A stretch of DNA of 64,000 bases. It comes from Bradyrhizobium sp. ORS 278 (GTDB lineage: Bacteria; Pseudomonadota; Alphaproteobacteria; Rhizobiales; Xanthobacteraceae). The position numbers and the translations under genes were made by a program. The notes under the pieces were generated by a model. That model did no database searches and was not told where the DNA came from. It saw only the letters and a list, made by a program, of their open reading frames with translations. How positions within the stretch are numbered: the stretch's first letter is position 1; each line of letters opens with the position of its first letter. Shown here piece by piece: positions 8,592 through 16,561 of the stretch. The stretch is from the NCBI RefSeq assembly GCF_000026145.1, contig NC_009445.1, forward strand, positions 1,612,001 to 1,676,000. The letters are read 5' to 3'.

Positions 8592-9155
8592 ATGACGGTC
8601 GTGATTCGCATCGCATTGGCGGCCATCATCATCCTTGTGGCGTTGCTGGTCGTCAACGAGCCCAGGACGCTGCTGGGGCCGCGCGATCCGATCGCGGCGG
8701 ACGGATCGCTCAAGGCCGGGCGTGCGCTGACGATTTCGGACCTGGATCCGACGTCGGAACGGGCCACGCCTGATCTGGACGACCCCGGCGGGTTCGAGCA
8801 GCGCTTTTCAAGCAGTCCAATCGAGCGCAATCGAGATGCGGTCCTGGAGTTTGCCAGATCTTTCGGTCCTGCCCTCTGCAAGCCCGACCGGCGTCAGCAA
8901 CTGATCGCGACGATCCAGGAATACTATGCAACCAAAAGATATCTCAGCGCAGAATTCCACTTCCGCGGCCCGCGCGCCAGCCAATTCATCAAGGCCGCAT
9001 GGACAACGCCAAAAGACCACGAGATTGAAGACTTCGTGCAGCAGCTGCTGGAAAAGGGTTACATCAGACCCCGCCAGATATGGCTGCGGGATCACTCGTT
9101 TCTGTTCTATGTTCGAGCCCAGTATCTGAGCCCCGACGCTTGTTCCCCGTCCTAG
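8592..9155 (+). CDS. Membrane-anchored protein of unknown function
   Basis: About 187 residues from ATG 8592. A single N-terminal transmembrane or signal-anchor helix (residues 2-22) is followed by a soluble domain. That domain has DLDPTSERATPDLDDPGG, a ...DRRQQLIATIQEYYATK... helical segment and WTTPKDHEIEDFVQQLLEKG. The frame is also open upstream through the decayed membrane gene, but that part is a different protein. I do not recognise a family. No good ribosome site precedes the ATG; GTG 8601 is an alternative start. Confidence 0.55.
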   Translation: MTVVIRIALAAIIILVALLVVNEPRTLLGPRDPIAADGSLKAGRALTISDLDPTSERATPDLDDPGGFEQRFSSSPIERNRDAVLEFARSFGPALCKPDRRQQLIATIQEYYATKRYLSAEFHFRGPRASQFIKAAWTTPKDHEIEDFVQQLLEKGYIRPRQIWLRDHSFLFYVRAQYLSPDACSPS

Positions 9156-9189
9156 TCCCGCGCTTGCAGCCCTGTTGCGAGGCGAAGGT

Positions 9190-9312
9190 TCATGGCACGC
9201 CGACGCTGTCAAATCGGAAGACGCGAGTCCGCTCCGCGTGGAGCTGCGCGATGCTGTCTGCAATCGTCGTTGTGCCCGAGCCCGACGCTCCCGTCAGAAT
9301 GACCAGCCTCAC
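9190..9312 (-). pseudogene. N-terminal remnant of a P-loop kinase/ATPase
   Basis: A GTG-initiated frame of 40 codons encodes MRLVILTGASGSGTTTIADS, then IAQLHAERTRVFRFDSVGVP, then stops. It looks like the first 40 residues of a P-loop nucleotide-binding protein. The invariant Walker A Lys is replaced by Thr (GASGSGTTT instead of GASGSGKTT), and nothing continues after the stop. I interpret it as a dead fragment. Confidence 0.5.
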
Positions 9313-9339
9313 CGTGATCTTCCACGCCTAGCCTTGCGC

Positions 9340-10077
9340 TCACCTTGGCTGCGGCGGCGCGCCGGCCGTCACCCCCGGGCTCATTTCCCCGTTCGGCCGC
9401 CTGAGCTGCCAGCCCTGCGCGGTGCGCGTCAGGTCGGTCGCCACCTCCTTGCCGGACTCGTCGTTGGCCTGCAGGCGCACGTGGCTGTCGCCGATCCAGG
9501 TGTCGACCTGGTACGGCTCGTAGCCTTCGGGCTTGTAGCTCCATTCCAGCTTCGGGCTGTCGCCATAGCTGAACATCCCGATGCGATAGTCGATGCCGCA
9601 ATTGCCGTCGTCGCGCGGGTCGATGGCGATGAAGCGCTTGCCGTTGGGGGACAGGAACGGGCCGCTGCCAAGGTTGAGCTCGGCGCCGGTCCTGCGGTTG
9701 ACCAGCATCACGTACGGGCACTCATAGGGCGAGACCAGCACGATGTAATGGCGGTCGCCGAGGCGTCCGATCAGCCGGTAGCTGATGCAGCTGGCCTCCG
9801 GCCCCTCGGGCTCGCATTCCCGGGCGTCGGTGATGACCTTGGTCTTGCCGCCCGCAAGCCCCAGGGTCAGCTTGCGTCCATCGCGCCGGATCGTGGCCGG
9901 CAGCTCCTTCAGACAGGCGGTCTCCTGCGGCACCCCACCGTGGATCTCGAGCGGCTGGCACAGCGTGCGCAGGTCGAAGAAGCCTGCACCGGCCGCCGCC
10001 GGGCTCGGCGTCAGCAGCATCAGCGCGACGATGACAAGCGTGAGGAGGCCGGGGAGACGAACCCATAGATACCGCAT
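9340..10077 (-). CDS. Secreted protein of unknown function
   Basis: About 245 residues from ATG 10077 (MRYLWVRLPGL), with a strong signal peptide ending near SPAAAG. The mature part has five or six cysteines (TLCQPLE, ETACLKE, ARECEPEG, ASCISY, YECPYV, GNCGIDY) that could form disulfides, and a repeated strand pattern with LSPNGKRFIAIDP that suggests a beta-propeller-like or beta-rich fold. It ends in a Pro/Gly-rich tail. No enzyme motif is recognised. It is divergent from the chemotaxis receptor gene. Confidence 0.65.
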   Translation of the reverse strand: MRYLWVRLPGLLTLVIVALMLLTPSPAAAGAGFFDLRTLCQPLEIHGGVPQETACLKELPATIRRDGRKLTLGLAGGKTKVITDARECEPEGPEASCISYRLIGRLGDRHYIVLVSPYECPYVMLVNRRTGAELNLGSGPFLSPNGKRFIAIDPRDDGNCGIDYRIGMFSYGDSPKLEWSYKPEGYEPYQVDTWIGDSHVRLQANDESGKEVATDLTRTAQGWQLRRPNGEMSPGVTAGAPPQPR

Positions 10078-10221
10078 GTTTGCTGTTCGCTGCATTCTCC
10101 AACGATCCAAGTCCGCGCAGGCCCGCCCGGCCCCGTAAGATTGCGGGGTTGGTTCCACTTAAGCAAGGCTTAGGCCCGATCGGCCATATTTATCCAAAAT
10201 CAATCTGGATGGACGCCCACG

Positions 10222-12297
10222 ATGAAGATCGGTCGCTTGTTTGCTGTCTCGATGCTGTCGGTCACGGTCCTGGCGGTCGTGCCGGCGGCGCAGAACGTGA
10301 CGGCGCAGTACCGGACCTATGTCGACCGGACCGAGGCGATCAAGCTGGTCGAAGCCTATGGCGCCGTGCTGTCGTTCGGGCAGCAGGTGGTCGGACACCG
10401 TGCGCCCTATATCAGCCCGCTGTTCCAGGAGCAGCCCGCATCGGACACGCAACTGGCGGCGATCGCGAAAATCAGGCAGGTGTCGGATGCGAGCTTCGAG
10501 AAGGCCAAGATCGCGGCCGCCGATCTGAGCAACGGCAAATCCATCGCCGATGGCCTGGTGCAGGCGGGTGCCAAGCTCAACGACATTCGTGGTGCGATCG
10601 ATCCGAACCTGTCGCGCCCGCTCGGCGCGCGCGATCAGAGCGTGGTCAAGAGCTTCCTGCCGGGCGTCGGCCAGGTCGCCGGAATGATCGATCCGATTCT
10701 GGATGGCCTGGCGGACCAGGTGGCCGCGACCGATGCGTCATTGATCACGCTGCTCAACGTCGCCCGCACCGCGCAGGACCTGCGCATCGCGGCCGGCGGC
10801 CGCGCGGCGACACTGTCGCCGGCGATCAGCGCCCGCCGCCAGATCACGGGGGCCGAGAAGGCCATCATGGATCGCGCGCTCGGCCGGATCGAGACCAACC
10901 GCGACCGGCTGCAGTCCGGCGTGCAGCAGCTGGGCAATCCGCCGCGCCTGGCGGCCGCGCTGAAGGAGGCCAACGAAGCCTATTTCGGCCGCGCCAATGC
11001 GGTGGTCGACAAGGAGATGGCGGTCGGGCAGGGCGACGCCAACTACTCCATCAATGCCGATCAGCTGGCCGAGGTCGTCGTGCCCGCGATCGAGAAATTC
11101 TTCGTGCTGCGCGACTCCACGATCGCCGAAGCGCGTGACCGCGCCAGAACGGCGCGCGACAGTGCTCTGACGATGCTGATCATCGGCGTCGCCGTGGTCG
11201 TCGCGCTGCTCGCCCTGCTGATCGGCGTCACCATGCTGCTGCGCCGCCGCGTCATCGCGCCGGTGATCGCGCTCACCGGCGTGATCGGCGAGATGGCGAA
11301 GGGGAACGACGAGGTCGCGATCCCCGCCAGCGGCCGCGACGACGAGATCAGCGCGATGGCGGGCTCGCTGCAGACCTTCAAGGAGGCGCTGCTGGAGAAG
11401 AAGGCCGCCGAGCGCGCGGCTTCCGCGGAAGCGCAGGCCAAGATCGAGCGCGGCCAGCGCGTCGAGACCTTCACCCGCGCCTTCGAGGCTGCGATCGGCG
11501 AGGTGATCGAGGTGGTCTCCTCCGCGACCTCGGATCTCGAGCAGGCGGCCGACGCGCTCACGACGACCGCCGGACGCTCGCTGGAGCTCGCCACCGTGGT
11601 GGCAAGCGCCTCCGGCGAAGCGACGACCAACGTGCATTCGGTCGCCGCCGCGACCGAGGAGATGACGACCTCGGTCGATGAGATCAGCCGCCAGGTGAAG
11701 GTCTCCGCGCAGATCGCCAGCGAGGCGATGGAGCAGGCACGGCGCACGAACGACCGCGTCGGCGAGCTCGCCAAGGCGGCGGCGCGGATCGGCGACGTCG
11801 TCGAGCTGATCAACGCGATTGCCGGGCAGACCAATCTGCTGGCGCTCAACGCCACCATCGAGGCGGCGCGCGCCGGCGAGGCCGGCAAGGGCTTTGCGGT
11901 CGTCGCCTCCGAGGTCAAGGCGCTGGCGGAACAGACCGCGAAGGCCACCGGCGAGATCGGCCAGCAGATCGGCAGCATCCAGGGCGCCACGCAGGAATCC
12001 GTGGGCGCGATCAAGGAGATCGGCGAGACCATCGCCCGCATGTCGGAGATCGCCGCCGCGATCGCCTCGTCGGTCGAGGAGCAGAGCTCGGCCACGCGCG
12101 AAATCTCCCGCAACGTGCAGCAGGCCGCGCATGGCACCCAGGAGGTCTCGGCCAACATCTCCAGCGTGCGCGAGGGCGCCAACGAGACCGGATCGGCGTC
12201 CTCCAACGTGCTCGCCGCGGCCAAGTCGCTGAGCGGCCAGAGCAGCCGCCTGAAGCAGGAGGTCGCGCGCTTCCTGGATTCGGTGCGGGCGGCGTGA
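10222..12297 (+). CDS. Methyl-accepting chemotaxis protein
   Basis: A 691-residue transmembrane receptor. The first helix is at residues 4-24, followed by a large periplasmic sensor region to about 312 that is mainly helical and resembles nitrate/nitrite-sensing-type domains. The second helix is at about 315-337, then a HAMP linker ([15 protein letters not shown] onward) and the long signalling coiled coil. The hairpin tip [20 protein letters not shown] at about 534-553 is the conserved CheA/CheW contact site. It should sense a periplasmic ligand and regulate flagellar rotation. No chemotaxis genes are adjacent, so it is an orphan receptor. The ligand is unknown. Confidence 0.9.
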   Translation: MKIGRLFAVSMLSVTVLAVVPAAQNVTAQYRTYVDRTEAIKLVEAYGAVLSFGQQVVGHRAPYISPLFQEQPASDTQLAAIAKIRQVSDASFEKAKIAAADLSNGKSIADGLVQAGAKLNDIRGAIDPNLSRPLGARDQSVVKSFLPGVGQVAGMIDPILDGLADQVAATDASLITLLNVARTAQDLRIAAGGRAATLSPAISARRQITGAEKAIMDRALGRIETNRDRLQSGVQQLGNPPRLAAALKEANEAYFGRANAVVDKEMAVGQGDANYSINADQLAEVVVPAIEKFFVLRDSTIAEARDRARTARDSALTMLIIGVAVVVALLALLIGVTMLLRRRVIAPVIALTGVIGEMAKGNDEVAIPASGRDDEISAMAGSLQTFKEALLEKKAAERAASAEAQAKIERGQRVETFTRAFEAAIGEVIEVVSSATSDLEQAADALTTTAGRSLELATVVASASGEATTNVHSVAAATEEMTTSVDEISRQVKVSAQIASEAMEQARRTNDRVGELAKAAARIGDVVELINAIAGQTNLLALNATIEAARAGEAGKGFAVVASEVKALAEQTAKATGEIGQQIGSIQGATQESVGAIKEIGETIARMSEIAAAIASSVEEQSSATREISRNVQQAAHGTQEVSANISSVREGANETGSASSNVLAAAKSLSGQSSRLKQEVARFLDSVRAA

Positions 12298-12322
12298 GGT
12301 CGTCGGCGCCGCGGCGGCAGGC

Positions 12323-12616
12323 CTACTTGCCCTTCTCGATCCTGGTCACCGTGTAGCCCGCGGCGTCCTCCTGCGCCTCGAACCTGACCTTGTCGCCGGC
12401 CTTCAGGCCTTTCAGCATCGCGGCATCCTTGACGCGGTAGACCATGGTCATGGCCTCGTCCATGCCGAGGCTTTTGGCCGGGCCGTGATGCAGCGTGATC
12501 TTGCCCTGGGCCTCGTCGATCTTCTTGACGTCGCCGCTGATCGCGTCGGCGGCGATGGCCGGGGCGATGAAGCCAAGGAGCAGCGCGGCAGTCGTCAAGG
12601 GGATTGTCCTGGTCAT
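12323..12616 (-). CDS. CusF-like periplasmic copper-binding protein
   Basis: A 97-residue protein with a signal peptide (cleavage near AIAAD) and a small OB-fold domain. The metal segment ITLHHGPAKSLGMDEAMTM holds His44, Met56 and Met58, matching the His and two Met ligands of CusF. The Trp that caps copper in E. coli CusF is replaced by Met52, with one extra residue in the loop. It should pass periplasmic Cu(I) to an efflux system or to the neighbouring oxidase. It is the last gene of a five-gene minus-strand copper cluster, 47 bp after the oxidase. Confidence 0.8.
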   Translation of the reverse strand: MTRTIPLTTAALLLGFIAPAIAADAISGDVKKIDEAQGKITLHHGPAKSLGMDEAMTMVYRVKDAAMLKGLKAGDKVRFEAQEDAAGYTVTRIEKGK

Positions 12617-12663
12617 CGTGTCGTCCTCCTGAGGTGGAATGCGGGAGTGTTGCCGCTCGGCGT

Positions 12664-13965
12664 TCAGCCGCGCCGCACCGGCTGCGGTGCGCCGGCGACC
12701 TCGTAGGCGACGGAGCCTTGCGGGAACTGATACGGGCCGGGATCGCGATAGTCGTCGCGCGCGAGTCCATCGCGCACCTTCAACGTCGTGAACATGCCGC
12801 CCATCTCGATCGGGCCGAACTGGCCGGTGCCGGTCATCATCGGCAAGGTATTGTCGGGCGCGGGCATCTCCATGCTACCCATCGCCATGCCGGTGTGTCC
12901 CATCACCATGCCCTCGGGCGCGAGCTTGCCGACGGCGGCGGCGAGCTCCTTGCGCGACACGCCGATCAGGTTGCGCATGTCGTGGCCCATCGCGTTCATC
13001 GTGTGATGCGATTTGTGGCAGTGGAATGCCCAGTCGCCGGGATTGTCGGCGGTGAAGTCGAGCACGCGGACCGCGCCGACCGGCACGTCGGTGGTCGTCT
13101 CGGGAAATTGCGCAGCCTCGGGCAGCCAGCCGCCATCGGTGCCGGTCACCTTGAACTTGTGGCCGTGCAGATGGATCGGATGGTTGGTCATGGTGAGATT
13201 GCCGATGCGGATGCGCACGCGGTCGCCGAGCCGCGCCGGCATCGGATCGATGCCGGGGAAGACGCGGGCGTTCCAGGTCCACATGTTGAAGTCGATCATC
13301 TCGTTGACCTTCGGCAGATAGCTGCCGGGCTCGACCCGGTAGCTCGACATCACGAACACGTAGTCGCGGTCGACCGGCGGCGGCACGGAACCGCGCGGAT
13401 GCACGACGATCATGCCCATCATGCCCATCGCCATCTGCACCATCTCGTCGGCGTGCGGGTGATACATGAAGGTGCCGGCGTGCTTCATCTCGAACTCGTA
13501 GACGAAGGTCTTGCCGGGCTTGATGTGCGGCTGCGTCAGTCCGCCGACACCGTCCATGCCGCAGGGCAGGATCACGCCGTGCCAGTGCACGGTGGTGTAT
13601 TCCGGGAGCTTGTTGGTCACGAAGATCCGGACCTTGTCGCCCTCGACCGCCTCGAGGGTCGGGCCCGGCGACTGGCCGTTGTAGCCCCACAGATGCGCCG
13701 TCATGCCCGGCGCGAACTCGCGCGTGACCGGCTCGGCGACGAGATGGAATTCCTTCCAGTCGCCGTTCATGCGAAACGGCAGCGACCAGCCGTTGAGCGT
13801 CACCACCGGCTGATAGTCCGCACCGGCGGATGGATGCAGCGGCGGCTGCATCACGGCCTTGTCCATGGTGGGCGCTTCGGGAATCGCGGCGGCCTGGACG
13901 CGGCCGGATACGGCGGAGGCGCCGGCCAGCGCCGCGGAGCCGAGCAGGGTTCGGCGTGACAACAT
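12664..13965 (-). CDS. Multicopper oxidase, Tat-exported (copper tolerance type)
   Basis: A 433-residue protein. The N-terminus SRRTLLGSAALAG is a twin-arginine signal. All four copper-binding motifs are present: HWHG at 127-130, HPHAD at 169-173, HPIHLHGH at 262-269, and HCHKSHHTM at 315-323 with Met326 as the likely axial type 1 ligand. A Met-rich tail (GMVMGHTGMAMGSMEM, about 353-370) resembles the Cu(I)-binding segments of CueO/CopA. It probably oxidises Cu(I) to less toxic Cu(II) in the periplasm. It sits between the TolC-like lipoprotein gene (27 bp upstream) and the cusF-like gene. Confidence 0.88.
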   Translation of the reverse strand: MLSRRTLLGSAALAGASAVSGRVQAAAIPEAPTMDKAVMQPPLHPSAGADYQPVVTLNGWSLPFRMNGDWKEFHLVAEPVTREFAPGMTAHLWGYNGQSPGPTLEAVEGDKVRIFVTNKLPEYTTVHWHGVILPCGMDGVGGLTQPHIKPGKTFVYEFEMKHAGTFMYHPHADEMVQMAMGMMGMIVVHPRGSVPPPVDRDYVFVMSSYRVEPGSYLPKVNEMIDFNMWTWNARVFPGIDPMPARLGDRVRIRIGNLTMTNHPIHLHGHKFKVTGTDGGWLPEAAQFPETTTDVPVGAVRVLDFTADNPGDWAFHCHKSHHTMNAMGHDMRNLIGVSRKELAAAVGKLAPEGMVMGHTGMAMGSMEMPAPDNTLPMMTGTGQFGPIEMGGMFTTLKVRDGLARDDYRDPGPYQFPQGSVAYEVAGAPQPVRRG

Positions 13966-13992
13966 GCATGCTCTCCTGTCAATCGTTGCGTG

Positions 13993-15405
13993 TCAGTCGT
14001 TGTTCGGCGCGAGCGCGCGCGCGGTCTGCGGCGCCGGGTCCTCACCGGCCGCGACGCCGCCATTGACGGCGGCCGACAGCTCGGCCTCGGCGAGGAAGAA
14101 GTCCCTGATCGCGTCGATCGCGGCGCGGCGCGAGGCGAGGCGCTGGCGCGCCTCGAGCAGCAGCGCGAAGATATCGACCTGCATGCTGGAATAGCGCAGC
14201 TGCATCTCCTCGCTGATGATCTGGCGCAGCGGCAGCACCTCGCGGGCGTAATGGCCGGCGATGTCGTAGGCTGCACGATAGCTGCGATAGGCGTCGCGCG
14301 CTTCCGATCGGACCGTGACCGCACGCTCTGCGAGGCGGTTGAAGGCGATGTTGTAGCTCTCCGCCGCCTGCCTGACGCGCACCTCGCCGCCGTCGAAGAT
14401 CGGGATCTGGAACTGCACATCATAGCCGCGCTCGCGGATGACGCGGCCTTCCGGCTCGCCGGTCTTGCGATCGATGCCGGCGAGGTCGAGCAGGCTGACG
14501 AAGCGCGTCGCCTCGGTGAGCTGCAACGCGGTTGCGAGCGCCGTCAGCTCCCGGCGCGCGATCTGCAGATCGATGCGGTGCGCGACGGCGTCACGCTCGA
14601 TGAAGGGCTCCGTCAGCGGCCGGCGCGGCAGCATGGGAAGACGGTTGGGCAGGCGGAAGTTCGCGTCGTCGCCCCACAGGCCCATCAGCCGGATCAGCCG
14701 CTCGCGTGCGCTCGAGGCGACGCGGCGGGCGCCGGCGAGCTCGGCGGTGGTTTCGGCGTAGAACACCTGCTCGCGGGCCTGGTCAAGCCGGTTGAGCGCG
14801 CCGGTCTCGCCGAGCTTTGCGGCGAGCTTGGCCGTCGCCTCCGCGGCGGACTGCGCTTCGAGCAGCAGCGCGACCAACTCATGGGCGGCGACCACGCGGA
14901 CATGCGCGCGGCGCACCTCTGCCGCGAGGCGCACGGTCGCGAGCGCCGCCCTGAGCTGCGCCTGCCGGAAGCGCTCGCGCGCGACCTCCGAGCGCAGCGG
15001 CAAGGTGGCGAGCGCCAGGATGTCGCCAGCGACCTGGCGCTCGGCCTCGAACGCACCGTCACCGCTGATGCGCATCAGCGAGACGGTCGGGTTCGGTGGC
15101 AGGCTGGCCGCGACGGCATCCGCCTCGCTCAGCGCCAGCTGATGATAGGCCGCCTGCAGACCCTTGTTGTTGAACAGCGCGACCTGCACCGCGGCGTCCG
15201 CCGACAGCGGCCGCGCCAGCAGTTTTCGCGTGGCGTCGCGCAGGCGGCCCGCATCCTCATCGGTTCTGACCGAGGCGACCTCCTTGCCGATCGCGCCACC
15301 GGTGATGTCGGCGACGACGCTCATGCCGCTGTCGGGCGAGAACGAGGCGCAGCCTGCGAGCGCCGTTGCGGCCACCAGAGCCGCGAGCCTGATGATCACC
15401 TTCAT
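13993..15405 (-). CDS. TolC-family outer membrane lipoprotein (metal efflux type)
   Basis: About 470 residues from ATG 15405. The signal sequence ends in a lipobox, LAGCAS (Cys19), so it is predicted to be lipid-anchored to the outer membrane. The rest is two repeated long helical hairpins with short strand insertions, for example FNNKGLQAAYHQLALSEADA and FQIPIFDGGEVRVRQA, typical of TolC/CusC/OprM proteins. It would form the exit duct of a tripartite pump. No RND pump or periplasmic adaptor gene lies in this cluster, so it may work with a pump encoded elsewhere or serve copper handling directly. Confidence 0.85.
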   Translation of the reverse strand: MKVIIRLAALVAATALAGCASFSPDSGMSVVADITGGAIGKEVASVRTDEDAGRLRDATRKLLARPLSADAAVQVALFNNKGLQAAYHQLALSEADAVAASLPPNPTVSLMRISGDGAFEAERQVAGDILALATLPLRSEVARERFRQAQLRAALATVRLAAEVRRAHVRVVAAHELVALLLEAQSAAEATAKLAAKLGETGALNRLDQAREQVFYAETTAELAGARRVASSARERLIRLMGLWGDDANFRLPNRLPMLPRRPLTEPFIERDAVAHRIDLQIARRELTALATALQLTEATRFVSLLDLAGIDRKTGEPEGRVIRERGYDVQFQIPIFDGGEVRVRQAAESYNIAFNRLAERAVTVRSEARDAYRSYRAAYDIAGHYAREVLPLRQIISEEMQLRYSSMQVDIFALLLEARQRLASRRAAIDAIRDFFLAEAELSAAVNGGVAAGEDPAPQTARALAPNND

Positions 15406-15413
15406 GGCGGCTC

Positions 15414-15680
15414 CTAGCGGCTCGGTTCGGAGCGCGGTCCCCACGCCGCAGGGGTCGTTGGACGCAGCGGCGTGTAGGGCGTGACGACCGCGGATGTTCT
15501 CACAGGCGCGACGTGCGCGGCGGGATCGGCCGGATCGGCGCCGGCGAGCGCGATCGTGCGCGGCTGGCAGCCGGCGAGGCTCAGGGCCGCGAGCAGCGCG
15601 ATTGCGCTCGGCAGGACCGGATAAGACGGTGTCGGCCGCGCCGCGCGTGCGGCGGGCGTCGCCCGGGATTGCGACAACAT
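15414..15680 (-). CDS. Small lipoprotein of the copper cluster
   Basis: 88 residues. A basic N-terminus and hydrophobic stretch lead to a lipobox, LAGCQP (Cys38), and the mature part is short and Pro/Ala-rich (YTPLRPTTPAAWGP). An AAGGG ribosome site precedes ATG 15680, and the gene ends 8 bp before the TolC-like gene. I do not recognise a named family. Its place between the His-rich protein and the TolC-like gene suggests an envelope role in metal efflux or oxidase assembly. Confidence 0.7.
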   Translation of the reverse strand: MLSQSRATPAARAARPTPSYPVLPSAIALLAALSLAGCQPRTIALAGADPADPAAHVAPVRTSAVVTPYTPLRPTTPAAWGPRSEPSR

Positions 15681-15749
15681 GAGGTGTCCCTTGATCTGAC
15701 GATGACGCGCATCGGTCCGCGCGCTTGGCGCGCGGCCGGCCGGGTTCGC

Positions 15750-16223
15750 TCAGATCAGGACGATGGGGGGACGATCCAGACGCGGCGGCGTCCGCCCGGG
15801 GAGACGGACCTCGCCGGCGCTTTCGCTCGCGACAGCAACGCGCGAGGGCAGCGTCACGGCCGGCAGCGAGGCGGTAAGACCGACCGCGCACATCATTGCG
15901 CAGCAGGGGCCGGGGATTTTGGCGTGGTCGTGATGCGACGGAGCGGGAGCGACTGGCTGCGCTTCGTCGCCGGCATCTGCCTGGTGATCATGCGCATGCG
16001 CATGCATCTGCGACGTCATCGTGCCATCGCTCATCTCGGCGTGAGCGGCGCGATGGTGGACGATGGGATCATGAGCCACCGCCACGGACGCTTCGTCGAG
16101 ACAGGGCGCGGCGCCACGGGTGAAGGCAAGCGCGACGCCGGGGCTGAGCACGCAGATCAAGTAAGCGAGCACGAGCAGCCGCCCCGCCACCATCAGCATG
16201 TTCCGCGTCAGTCCCAGCGACAT
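15750..16223 (-). CDS. His/Met-rich envelope protein, probable copper binder
   Basis: 157 residues with an N-terminal membrane segment (about 10-33). The region 51-100 is very rich in His and Met (MTSQMHAHAHDH, PSHHDH). A CCAMMC cysteine cluster follows at 107-112 within a second hydrophobic stretch, and the tail is basic and Pro-rich. This resembles DUF2946-like proteins that lead copper-resistance operons. It is likely to bind copper at or near the membrane. It is the first gene of the cluster, and the intergenic region upstream has inverted repeats that may be operators. Confidence 0.7.
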   Translation of the reverse strand: MSLGLTRNMLMVAGRLLVLAYLICVLSPGVALAFTRGAAPCLDEASVAVAHDPIVHHRAAHAEMSDGTMTSQMHAHAHDHQADAGDEAQPVAPAPSHHDHAKIPGPCCAMMCAVGLTASLPAVTLPSRVAVASESAGEVRLPGRTPPRLDRPPIVLI

Positions 16224-16312
16224 CAGTGCAGATCCCCCCGTTTAGGCGTCCAGTCTAGCGCATGAGGCGCTCGGCGGCAAAGAGGGCGGGACTCTTGATC
16301 CACGCTCCACGC

Positions 16313-16355
16313 AGCCGGTGCCGGCTTGACCACAATTCGCGCCGTTCGCGTTGTG
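16313..16355. promoter_or_regulatory. Inverted repeats upstream of the copper cluster
   Basis: A perfect AGCCGG-TG-CCGGCT palindrome at 16313-16326 is followed by CACAA (16331-16335) and TTGTG (16351-16355), which flank two direct TTCGCG repeats. The position, 90-130 bp upstream of the first copper gene, suits an operator, but the motif is not one I can name. Confidence 0.35.
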
Positions 16356-16388
16356 AAAGATCCCGCCGCGCGCCCGATGCTCACCTCG

Positions 16389-16460
16389 CCCCGCTTGCGG
16401 GGAGAGGTTGGATGGCATCGCCGGATGCCATCCGGGTCAGGGGGCTCTCCGCGGAGCCGG
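16389..16460. repeat. Palindromic intergenic repeat cluster
   Basis: Three hairpins lie in a row: CCCCGC-TT-GCGGGG (16389-16402), GGATGGCATC/GATGCCATCC (16410-16433) and CTCCGCGGAG (about 16447-16456). This is the usual look of short mosaic repeats in rhizobial intergenic DNA. They lie between the divergent copper cluster and the MFS gene. Confidence 0.6.
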
Positions 16461-16561
16461 TGCGCTTGGTCTCGCATCGCTGATCACCTCATACTGTACG
16501 GGCAGATCATAAAAGGCCCTGCGCACGATCGGCCGAAGCACCTCTGTTGCGCTGCTTCTGC

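Noticed and set aside
10738..12770. Long minus-strand frames opposite the chemotaxis receptor
   Set aside because: They mirror the heptad-rich receptor coding sequence and have no conserved motif or ribosome site.
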